Of a stretch of 10,540 nt of DNA, positions 1 through 5,971 are shown in pieces. Below the pieces are notes generated by a model that did no database searches, had not been told where the DNA came from, and saw only the letters and a list, made by a program, of their open reading frames with translations. Within the stretch, counting starts at the first letter, position 1; every line of letters begins with the position of its first letter. The position numbers and the translations under genes were made by a program. The stretch covers positions 1-10,540 of the forward strand of contig JASLXL010000030.1 of assembly GCA_030740335.1 (NCBI GenBank). The letters run 5' to 3'. Origin of the DNA: SAR202 cluster bacterium (GTDB lineage Bacteria; Chloroflexota; Dehalococcoidia; SAR202; CAJWER01).

Positions 1-68
1 GACGGCCATTGGCAACCTCCGTGGTAAAGCTGCCTCTAGCTTAGTATTTGTGCGCCTAAGGTGTCAAA

Positions 69-143
69 TGGAGCGGGTGATGGGATTCGAACCCACGACA
101 TTCTGCTTGGGAAGCAGACACTCTACCCCTGAGTTACACCCGC
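69..143 (-). tRNA. trnG: tRNA-Gly (anticodon CCC), CCA encoded
   Basis: Read on the minus strand this folds as a complete cloverleaf. The acceptor stem GCGGGTG pairs with CACCCGC, the anticodon stem is TCTGC/GCAGA around the loop TTCCCAA, giving anticodon CCC, and the T-arm contains TTCGAAT. The discriminator base is T at 72 and the 3' CCA is encoded at 71-69. The body is 72 nt without CCA. It decodes GGG glycine codons. Its 5' end faces the recombinase relic to the right and its 3' end faces the left window edge. Bases 1-68, downstream of it, show no gene or obvious terminator. Confidence 0.96.
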
Positions 144-153
144 TCGTATACTC

Positions 154-182
154 ATTATCCATCATTTTCATAGCTAAATCTA
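154..182 (-). promoter_or_regulatory. possible promoter of tRNA-Gly
   Basis: On the minus strand a GATAAT hexamer (plus 154-159) lies about ten bases upstream of the tRNA-Gly 5' end, a good -10 position. The matching -35 region (about 177-182, TAGATT) is poor, so only the -10 is persuasive. Confidence 0.3.
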
Positions 183-219
183 GGGTGGGTGAAATACTTG
201 GGAACGGATCCAAAATAAG

Positions 220-240
220 TTTGCCACAAAATTTGCCACA
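220..240. repeat. tandem 9-bp direct repeat TTTGCCACA x2, possible integrase arm-type site
   Basis: TTTGCCACA occurs at 220-228 and again at 232-240, separated by AAA, so the period is 12 bp. It lies in the short AT-rich gap between the 3' end of the recombinase relic (319) and the tRNA-Gly (143). Closely spaced direct repeats beside an integrase gene are how arm-type binding sites of tyrosine recombinases usually look. That role is inferred from position and pattern. Nothing else recognisable lies in 144-318 apart from the weak tRNA promoter. Confidence 0.45.
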
Positions 241-318
241 TTTGGAGCCTAACTGGGTATCTGAGTTCAGGCTGCTTCATCAATGGGATACAGGGCATCC
301 CCAATAGCGGCGGCACTT

Positions 319-983
319 TTACTTCTGGCTTCCAATGATCACATTTGCGTAACAGTCAAGAGCAACGCTGGGGCCTGAGTGTCCTAGCCATTGGGAAACG
401 GTAGCTATGTCAGTTTTCCCTTCTGCAAGATGCCAACTGGTAAAGAATCTCCTCAGGTCATGTGCCCTGAGATTCAAGTTGAGTTTTTCATGAGTGGTTT
501 AAAAAACCTGTGATTGTAATTGTTGTATCTGATAGGTAACCCATCATGAGTACTGTAAACACATCCATCTTGGAATGACCTGTACTGCTGGAGCAACAGC
601 ATCTTCGTAGGTCTCTGAAGAGGCACCGATCTACGTGACCTTTCTGTTTTCACTGGGGTTAGATCACCGTCCCTGTTCTGATATCTGACATGGATTTCAT
701 TATTGATCAAGTCAATGTCTTCATGCCGCAAGGTTAAAGCTTCTGCGATCCTCAGTTCATGAAGGATTTGTAGATGGACAATGATTTCTTCGTAAGTCCC
801 ACTGGAATTATCAAGGATTAGCTGAACATCCCTATTTGATAGCACGCGTTCTTCTACATGGGGCTGGCTGTTCTTGAATTCAGATCTGAGTTCTTTCATC
901 AGTTCGGTTGTTAGAGGGGGAACATTTATGGCGATCTTTTTTCTCACCGCCCAGTTCAAGAGTCTTCGGAGGATCTTGTTCAT
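319..983 (-). pseudogene. tyrosine recombinase/integrase remnant, N-truncated and frameshifted
   Basis: The catalytic domain of a tyrosine site-specific recombinase is encoded on the minus strand in two frames. The first part (983 down to about 489) carries the box-I arginine in HELRIAEALTLR (R78 counted from the ATG at 983) and the beta-hairpin lysine in VKTERSRRSVPL (K112), then stops at 474. The second part, in another frame and ending with TAA at 319, carries HDLRRFF (HxxR at 462-451), WLGHSG (His at 381-379) and DCYANV (nucleophile Tyr at 351-349). One extra A in the A run at plus 484-488 joins them as ...PLMKKLNLRAHDLRR.... The frame stays open above 983 to about 1050 (…GLKKCER before the Met), but most of the N-terminal DNA-binding region of a 300-400 residue integrase is missing. 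The patch is visibly AT-richer than its surroundings. It is probably the relic of an integrated element; a sequencing error at the A run could explain the frameshift but not the truncation. Confidence 0.85.
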
Positions 984-1149
984 ACGTTCACATTTTTTGA
1001 GTCCGTTATCAGGATTATGAATTACCCTGCCTAAGCCCCACCCCTCTGACCTTATCGGCTATACTGACCCCAGAGGAGCAGGCCCCGCCCATCGAAGTCA
1101 GGCCCGTCTGCCGCCCCTGCAAACAGGCCCTCCCGACCCGCTTCACTCC
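984..1149. other. intergenic stretch, junction of AT-rich patch with GC-rich flank
   Basis: Composition changes near 1020-1030 from AT-rich recombinase-relic sequence to C/G-rich sequence. The recombinase frame remains open on the minus strand until a stop near 1060, but similarity to an integrase is only plausible up to about 1019. This may be the breakpoint where the N-terminus was lost. No gene with a credible start is seen here. Confidence 0.4.
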
Positions 1150-1179
1150 TTGACACTGCTCAACCTACGCCGATATACT
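1150..1179 (+). promoter_or_regulatory. sigma-70/sigma-A promoter of tRNA-Ile
   Basis: A perfect -35 TTGACA (1150-1155), an 18-bp spacer and a -10 TATACT (1174-1179) sit 14 bases upstream of the tRNA-Ile 5' end. The transcript would start near 1186 and need a short 5' trim. Confidence 0.85.
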
Positions 1180-1193
1180 CAAAGCCTGTTTAC

Positions 1194-1270
1194 GGGCCAG
1201 TAGCTCAGCCGGTTAGAGCGCAGTCCTGATAAGACTGAGGTCCCTGGTTCGAGTCCAGGTTGGCCCACCA
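1194..1270 (+). tRNA. trnI: tRNA-Ile (anticodon GAT), CCA encoded
   Basis: Complete cloverleaf. The acceptor stem GGGCCAG pairs with TTGGCCC with a terminal G-T. The D-stem is GCTC/GAGC, the anticodon stem CAGTC/GACTG surrounds loop CTGATAA giving anticodon GAT, and the T-stem is CCTGG/CCAGG. The discriminator is A at 1267 and CCA is encoded at 1268-1270. It reads AUC/AUU isoleucine codons. It stands alone here; tRNA-Ile(GAT) often sits in rRNA spacers, but no rRNA is present. Confidence 0.97.
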
Positions 1271-1316
1271 CCCACCCAGTCCGATTCCGACCGTATCCGC
1301 CGACCTGCCACAGTCA

Positions 1317-1345
1317 TTGACCCTCCCCCTGCGCCCTAGTAGACT
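1317..1345 (+). promoter_or_regulatory. promoter of the AKR-DUF6282-LLM operon, leaderless type
   Basis: TTGACC (1317-1322), a 17-bp spacer and TAGACT (1340-1345) make a good sigma-A promoter. With the last -10 base at -7, transcription would start at or within a base or two of 1352, the A of the start codon. There is no Shine-Dalgarno before that ATG, and an in-frame TAG at 1340 rules out an upstream start. Both facts fit a leaderless mRNA. Confidence 0.65.
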
Positions 1346-1351
1346 TGCGCC

Positions 1352-2335
1352 ATGCGCACCCTTCCCCTCGGCAACAACGGCCCTCAGGTTCCCGTGGTAT
1401 GCTTGGGCACCTATCCGCTGGGCGACGGCTTCGGAGCAATCCCCGAGAGTCAGGCCATAGACACAGTACACTCGGCCCTCGACTCCGGGCTGACGTTCAT
1501 CGACACCGCAGAGGGGTACGCCAGTGCCGAGGTCCGTCTAGGAAAGGCTCTGAAGGGACGACGGCACAAGGCATTCCTGGCCACTAAGCTATCGCGACCG
1601 GACCACTCGCCAGCCCAGATCAACGCCGCCCTTGACAACAGCCTGAAGGCGCTCCAGACAGACTACGTCGATCTATATCAAATCCACTCCCCGCAGCCCG
1701 CTTTTCCCATCGAACGCACACTGGACAGCCTGCATCACCACGTGGAGACCGGCAAGATCAGGCACATCGGCATATCCAATTTCACCGCCGCGCAGATCTC
1801 CGAGGCGGCGCAATTCGCCATCATCCACAGTTCACAGCCCAGGTACAACATGCTCTTTCGCGGCGCGGAGGACTCCGTACTCCCAGCATGTCTAAGTTCC
1901 GGAATCGGACTCATCGCCCACTCGGTGCTGGCCAAGGGTCTACTGGCGGGGAAGTATCGCCCCGGACACAAATTCGACTCCGACGACCAGCGCCACGATT
2001 GGGAGCACTACTCCGGTCCAGGTTTCGAGGCGACGTACGCCGTCTCGGAAAAGCTCGGCGAATGGGCGCATGACCACGGTCGTGACCTGGTGCAACTAGC
2101 CCTGGCCTGGCCCACGGCACAGCCCGGGGTCACATCCAGCATTGTTGGCATCAGGACACCAGAACAGGCCCAACATGCCGCACGCGCCGGCGACTGGGAG
2201 ATTTCAGAGGCGGATCTAAAGGATATAGACGAGGTCCAGGGCGACCTGCGGCTGAAGTTCTATTTCGGGCCCGAGGCCAGATACTACGGGCATCGGGACC
2301 AGGGCGATCCCGAATACCAGGGCGGTGACGCTTGA
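1352..2335 (+). CDS. aldo/keto reductase
   Basis: A 327-residue cytosolic TIM-barrel oxidoreductase of the aldo/keto reductase superfamily, whose members reduce carbonyls (or oxidise alcohols) with NAD(P)H. The full catalytic tetrad is visible: Asp51 and Tyr56 in FIDTAEGYASAE, Lys79 in ATKL, and His112 in LYQIHSP. The family signatures GKIRHIGISNF (about 138-148), SVLAKGLLAGKY (about 191-202) and the cofactor-phosphate region SSIVGIRTPEQ (about 262-272) follow in normal order, and the length is typical. The start at 1352 is forced by an in-frame stop twelve bases upstream; no ribosome-binding site precedes it. It is the first gene of a tight operon and its TGA overlaps the TTG start of the next gene, suggesting translational coupling. 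The substrate cannot be inferred. Confidence 0.93.
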   Translation: MRTLPLGNNGPQVPVVCLGTYPLGDGFGAIPESQAIDTVHSALDSGLTFIDTAEGYASAEVRLGKALKGRRHKAFLATKLSRPDHSPAQINAALDNSLKALQTDYVDLYQIHSPQPAFPIERTLDSLHHHVETGKIRHIGISNFTAAQISEAAQFAIIHSSQPRYNMLFRGAEDSVLPACLSSGIGLIAHSVLAKGLLAGKYRPGHKFDSDDQRHDWEHYSGPGFEATYAVSEKLGEWAHDHGRDLVQLALAWPTAQPGVTSSIVGIRTPEQAQHAARAGDWEISEADLKDIDEVQGDLRLKFYFGPEARYYGHRDQGDPEYQGGDA

Positions 2336-3147
2336 GCAACAAAGTGTACGAGATACTGCACGGCTCCTTTGACCTGCACGTCCACACGCTGCCCAGCCCC
2401 GAGGCAGGCCTTAGAATGGATGCCCTGGACACAGGCCGCCATGCCCACGAAGCGGAGATGGCGGGTTTCGTCCTCAAATCGCACTACTACCCCACTACAC
2501 CCGTAGCGCAGCTTGTAAGCCGGGTCTATCCTGGCCTTCGAGTGGCAGGGTCCATAGTGTTGAACAATGAGGTAGGCGGACTGAACCCGACGGCCGTGCA
2601 GGCGGCAGCGGACATAGGCGCCAAGGTCGTGTGGATGCCTACTAGGAGCGCTGCAGCTTCGGGGACGCCGGGGCTGCGGCTCAGTGGTGAGGACGGGGCG
2701 CTGCTACCGGAGGTAATGGCCGTGCTCGAAGTCGTTCGCGACGCCGACATGGTGATCGCCTCCGGCCACGCCTCACCGGACGATACGTTGGCGCTGCTCG
2801 TTGCAGCAAAGAACATCGGCGTGGCCCGTTCAATAGTGACTCATCCGGTGGGTACCGCCAACTCTGCACAGATCCGGGATATGGCTGACGTTGGCGCGTA
2901 CATCGAGCACACCTTCCTATCGTGCATGCCGTCACGCCAGAGGACAACCCCGTCACAGATGGTGGCCTCGATACATGAAATCGGAGTCGAGAGGTGTATC
3001 GTAACCACCGATTTCGGCCAGTGGATGAACCCCTCGCCGGCGGAGGGGATGCGGATGGCGATAGCCGAGCTGCTGAACGCTGGCATGTCTGACGATGAAG
3101 TGACCACACTGGTCAAGAACAATCCGCTCTGGCTAATAGACCCGTAG
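2332..3147 (+). CDS. DUF6282-type protein, amidohydrolase-like fold predicted
   Basis: A 271-residue protein that I match to the DUF6282 family; no function is established for it. It looks like a metal-dependent TIM-barrel hydrolase. HVH (His16, His18) sits after FDL near the N-terminus, followed by VLKSHYYP (Lys49, His51), SGHASPDD (His146), VTHPVG (His171) and TTDFGQ (Asp227). The tail NNPLWLID resembles the end of many amidohydrolases. The conserved-looking stretch VGGLNPTAVQAA and VWMPT mark the family. The start is TTG at 2332, overlapping the upstream TGA by four bases with a weak GGCGGTGA before it; GTG at 2344 is the alternative. There is no signal peptide, so it is probably cytosolic. 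It lies between a reductase and an F420/flavin oxidoreductase, which suggests a hydrolytic step in a shared pathway. The metal role of the listed residues is inferred. Confidence 0.78.
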   Translation: MSNKVYEILHGSFDLHVHTLPSPEAGLRMDALDTGRHAHEAEMAGFVLKSHYYPTTPVAQLVSRVYPGLRVAGSIVLNNEVGGLNPTAVQAAADIGAKVVWMPTRSAAASGTPGLRLSGEDGALLPEVMAVLEVVRDADMVIASGHASPDDTLALLVAAKNIGVARSIVTHPVGTANSAQIRDMADVGAYIEHTFLSCMPSRQRTTPSQMVASIHEIGVERCIVTTDFGQWMNPSPAEGMRMAIAELLNAGMSDDEVTTLVKNNPLWLIDP

Positions 3148-3177
3148 GTCGTGGAACTGATACATCGGGGGCAGACG

Positions 3178-4152
3178 ATGGATTTGGGAGTGATGGTCGA
3201 GGGTCAAGAAGACGTGTCATGGGACCTATGGCGCAAGTTCGTCACTACGGTTGAGGACCTGGGATTCGAGTCGCTGTGGCGCTCGGACCACCTGTTCTCC
3301 TTGTCAGGCGTACGTACACGGGACGCCCTGGACGCCTACGTCGCATTCGCGCTCGCGGCTGAGCTCACAGAACGTGTGAAGTTTGGGCCACTGGTATCGC
3401 CGATGACCTTCCGGCACCCGTCGATCCTGGCTCGAATGGCGGCTCAGATCGACGAGCTCTCTAACGGCCGGTTTGTGGCAGGGGTAGGGGCCGGATGGAA
3501 CGTGCCCGAGCATACCGCCTTCGGCATCCCATTCCCTCCTGTCCGAGAACGGATGGACCGGCTCGAAGAGTCAATTTGTGTTATGAAAGCGCTGTGGTCG
3601 GAGGGCCAGGCCAACTTCACCGGACGCTACTACCATCTTCAAGACACAGAGTGCTACCCGAAGCCGGTGCAAAAGCCACTGCCGATCATGGTCGGCGGCA
3701 TAGGCGAACGCCGCACGCTGAAGATCGTGGCCAAACTGGCCGACGAGTGGAACTCACTCGGCGTCATGATGGACGACTACAAGCGCAAGACCGAAGTCCT
3801 GGAGGGCCATTGCGCTGCTGTTGGCCGGAACCCATCCGAGATCAAACATTCACAAATGTCAGGCTTCATCGTAGGTAAAAACGACCAGGCCATTCGTCGC
3901 CACCTGGTGAACATTGGCAGGAAACTAAAAAGCGACGCGATCGTTGGCAGCATGACAGCGGACCCAAGCAACGTACTGGCCGAGGCGCGAACCCGGGGCT
4001 GGCTTGTCGGAACGCCTTCGCAGTTGGTCGATGAGCTTGGCAAGCGAGAAGAGGCCGGAATCTCGCGTGTAATGTTGCAGCACCACGCCAACGATGACTT
4101 CGAGGTGCTAGAGCTTCTGGCCTCCGAAATCCTGCCCCAGATGCAGAGCTAG
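3178..4152 (+). CDS. LLM-class flavin/F420-dependent oxidoreductase
   Basis: A luciferase-like monooxygenase-fold protein, 324 residues from the ATG at 3178. Family landmarks appear in order: N-terminal MDLGVMVEGQ, WRSDHLF (about 34-40), GPLVSPMTFRHPS (about 70-82), GAGWNVPEH (about 105-112), the phosphate-binding type loop VGGIGERRT (about 172-180) and LADEWN (about 187-192). Members oxidise or reduce substrates with F420 or FMN, and this sequence most resembles the F420-type branch. A GTG at 3151 would add nine residues; I prefer the ATG because family members start at the MDLG strand, although only a GGGGG run serves as a ribosome site. It follows the DUF6282 gene by 30 bp in the same operon. 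Its TAG lies in CTAG, which is also the stop of the convergent dehydrogenase. Confidence 0.9.
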   Translation: MDLGVMVEGQEDVSWDLWRKFVTTVEDLGFESLWRSDHLFSLSGVRTRDALDAYVAFALAAELTERVKFGPLVSPMTFRHPSILARMAAQIDELSNGRFVAGVGAGWNVPEHTAFGIPFPPVRERMDRLEESICVMKALWSEGQANFTGRYYHLQDTECYPKPVQKPLPIMVGGIGERRTLKIVAKLADEWNSLGVMMDDYKRKTEVLEGHCAAVGRNPSEIKHSQMSGFIVGKNDQAIRRHLVNIGRKLKSDAIVGSMTADPSNVLAEARTRGWLVGTPSQLVDELGKREEAGISRVMLQHHANDDFEVLELLASEILPQMQS

Positions 4153-5156
4153 CCAGCGAGACCGGATGGCAGTTCCAATATCTGGGTCTGGCCGCTCTTG
4201 ACGGAGGCGATGATCGCCTCTACGACGGCTGTGGCTACGATGCCACTGGAAGCGGGCGCGTAGGAGTCACCACCGTTCTTGATAGCGTCGAGCAAGAACG
4301 GGAAGCGATCGGCGGGCGGCGGCGACAGCATCTCGACAGCGGTCTTGTCTCCCGGCACGCCGAATGCGACTGTTTTAGCGTGCTCGTAGAGGACTGCTGA
4401 CTCACCACTACCGTAAATTTCGAATAGCCACTTCGACGCGAACCCGTTGAAGTCAGCGTCGCTGATCAGGAATGTGGATACCGAGCCGTCGGCGAACTTG
4501 AAGGTCGCGGCTATCGTGTCTAAGACGTCGGTGCCCGCAAGCTCAGCTGGATGGCTCTTCTGCCCCCCAATAGCGGACACCTCGACCGGCGCGGCCCCGT
4601 GGAACCAGCAGAGCAGGTCAGCGGCATGGATCCCCACGTCCCAGAGCGGCCCGCCACCTGCAACCGGATCCCAGCGCCACGCGGTCAGGTCGGCCCGCGC
4701 CTGCATGCACTGGCCGTGGCTGGCAATGGGCGGTCCGAGGCGTCTCTTGGCTTCGCGGACTGCGCCGGAGAAGCGAAAACTGAAATTCAGCATGAGCTGC
4801 TTACCAGAGGAGCGCTGCGCCTCAGCTATTTGCACGCACTCGATTGTCGTCATTGCCATCGGCTTTTCGAGGTAAACATGTTTGCCGGCGGCGAAGGCAT
4901 CAAGTGCTAGCCTGGAGTGGGTATCGTGAGGCGTTGCAATGGAAACGATGTCTATTGCCGGGTCCGCGAATATCTCATCGAGGCCCGCAGTGCGGGTGCC
5001 GAACTCGGTGGCAAAAGACGCGGCACGCTCCGGATCAGTGTCGTAGAACGCGCAAACGCCTACTCCTTTGGTTTCGGCCGCGCCAACCGCGTGGCTTCGA
5101 CCCGCCCCTCCACACCCGATCAGGGCCCAACCCAACTCCGCATTCTCGTCGATCAT
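4149..5156 (-). CDS. Gfo/Idh/MocA family NAD(P)-dependent dehydrogenase
   Basis: A 335-residue soluble dehydrogenase. An N-terminal Rossmann domain shows ALIGCGGAGRSHA (about 11-23) and a later SIATPHDTH (about 72-80). The family signature VYLEKPMAMT carries Lys98 of EKP, and the C-terminal domain has GGGPLWDVGIHAADLL with Asp173 and His177, the usual catalytic pair. Members act on sugars, inositols and related alcohols or amides; the substrate here is unknown. The ATG at 5156 has a clear Shine-Dalgarno (AAGGGAG, about four bases away). It converges on the LLM gene, with both stops inside one CTAG (4149-4152) and no space for a terminator between them. The 262-bp leader region upstream carries overlapping inverted repeats that could control it. 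Confidence 0.93.
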   Translation of the reverse strand: MIDENAELGWALIGCGGAGRSHAVGAAETKGVGVCAFYDTDPERAASFATEFGTRTAGLDEIFADPAIDIVSIATPHDTHSRLALDAFAAGKHVYLEKPMAMTTIECVQIAEAQRSSGKQLMLNFSFRFSGAVREAKRRLGPPIASHGQCMQARADLTAWRWDPVAGGGPLWDVGIHAADLLCWFHGAAPVEVSAIGGQKSHPAELAGTDVLDTIAATFKFADGSVSTFLISDADFNGFASKWLFEIYGSGESAVLYEHAKTVAFGVPGDKTAVEMLSPPPADRFPFLLDAIKNGGDSYAPASSGIVATAVVEAIIASVKSGQTQILELPSGLAG

Positions 5157-5247
5157 ACGCTCCCTTACTGTCCTAGCCGGACACCGGTTAGCCGTCTACG
5201 GCCATACCACTTACGGGATCCAGGTGGGCCCGCGCCTCGAGTCCCCA

Positions 5248-5295
5248 CCCTCCTCTCTCAAAATTGAGAGAGTATTTGTTTGTGGGGGAGGAGGG
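5248..5295. repeat. palindrome with overlapping, competing inverted repeat
   Basis: CTCTCTCAA (5253-5261) and TTGAGAGAG (5264-5272) form a perfect 9-bp inverted repeat with only two bases between. Overlapping it, CCCTCCTC (5248-5255) is exactly complementary to GAGGAGGG (5288-5295), so the shared arm could pair in either of two ways. It is followed by a 21-base polypurine run on the plus strand (5284-5304). The element lies about 92-140 bp upstream of the Gfo/Idh/MocA start and downstream of the DDN-family gene. It may be an operator, an attenuator-like leader, or an end signal for the gene above. On the minus strand the tract before the hairpin is C-rich and G-poor, as Rho-loading regions are. 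The rest of 5157-5418 shows no gene. Confidence 0.5.
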
Positions 5296-5418
5296 AAGAG
5301 GGGGTGAAGCCTCTATGGACTCCCCCGGCAGGGACAAGCATCGGGATTTCGATAATCCTTTGAGGGCCTTGGGACAGTCTCTTGCTGGACTCCTCCGACT
5401 GGAAAGGACTTCTGTCTT

Positions 5419-5796
5419 CTATCCGCCGAGGGTAACGATTACCATCGGGCTCCCTGAAACCCACGCCTCCAGATCGTCCATCCCCTGCTCCTGTCTGAAC
5501 GGCGAGACGTCTCGGAGACGCGACAGGATAGCACGTCGTTCAGACTCCTCCGTGACCGGTGTGGCTGTGGCGGGCAAGTCCACCTTAAGATCGTCCTTGA
5601 GGTGGTACATGAATTTCGGATGCTCCACTAGGTTGGCATACCAACCACGACGGCCTGGCGAACCGGTGACGATCAGGCGATCATCGAAGTAGTGGGACCA
5701 TATCTCCATACGGTGGGGCTCCCCACTCTTCCGACCGGTGGTGGTGATGTCTATGGTCATGTCTATTTTCAGGGCGCTTCGTACGGTTTCGTCCAT
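5419..5796 (-). CDS. DDN-type nitroreductase/quinone reductase family (deazaflavin-dependent)
   Basis: A small 125-residue protein of the split-barrel family that includes mycobacterial Ddn and related F420H2-dependent reductases. The hallmark ITTTGRKSGEPHRMEIW (about 17-33) is followed by the strand FDDRLIVTGSPGRRGWYANL (about 37-56) and VEHPKFMYHLK (about 57-67), the usual order in this family. It lacks the longer N-terminal extension of some members. Likely role: reduction of quinones or other electron-poor compounds with F420H2, in the cytosol. The ATG at 5796 is supported by a consensus AAAGGAG five bases upstream. It sits alone, with 175 bp to the gene above and 262 bp to the one below, and no clear promoter was found. 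The cofactor assignment is from family knowledge. Confidence 0.85.
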   Translation of the reverse strand: MDETVRSALKIDMTIDITTTGRKSGEPHRMEIWSHYFDDRLIVTGSPGRRGWYANLVEHPKFMYHLKDDLKVDLPATATPVTEESERRAILSRLRDVSPFRQEQGMDDLEAWVSGSPMVIVTLGG

Positions 5797-5927
5797 GTCC
5801 GCTCCTTTGTGTCGACCTCGCGGTAGGGTCGCCTCGCACTCAATGGGGAGCGACAGACCAAGCCGCCTAGCTGAGTCCGAGACGAACCAGACCCCGGCGC
5901 GACCGCGAGTAACTTGACGGGACTCCC

Positions 5928-5971
5928 GGGCATAGTAGTTTGATTTTCTGAAGATACCCGGGCCTATGCCC
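5928..5971 (-). terminator. possible hairpin terminator after the FAH-family gene
   Basis: On the minus strand GGGCATAG starts directly after the FAH-family stop codon and pairs with CTATGCCC, eight bases each with a 28-base loop. Two CCCGGG palindromes (5957-5962 and 5925-5930) flank or overlap the arms. No T-run follows, so a Rho-independent terminator is doubtful; an mRNA 3'-end hairpin is equally possible. The remainder of 5797-5927 holds only the ribosome site of the next gene. Confidence 0.35.

Noticed and set aside
50..307. Plus-strand open frame of 85 codons with GFEPTTFCLGSR-like text
   Set aside because: It is the translated complement of tRNA-Gly; this peptide text is a well-known artefact of tRNA genes read as protein.
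1064..1149. Short plus-strand frame containing VCRPCKQ, resembling a zinc-knuckle end
   Set aside because: It has no standard start codon, is under 30 codons, and overlaps the tRNA-Ile promoter region; chance is more likely.
1205..1471. Minus-strand open frame ending with NLDSNQGPQS
   Set aside because: The NLDSNQGP text comes from the complement of tRNA-Ile; the rest is a shadow of the aldo/keto reductase start.
5284..5304. Polypurine run as a G-quadruplex
   Set aside because: Only three runs of three or more G are present, so at best a weak two-layer structure; reported only as part of the inverted-repeat element.
5264..5692. Plus-strand 142-codon open frame antisense to the DDN-family gene
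   Set aside because: It starts inside the palindrome, has no family resemblance and lies opposite a well-supported gene with a strong ribosome site.
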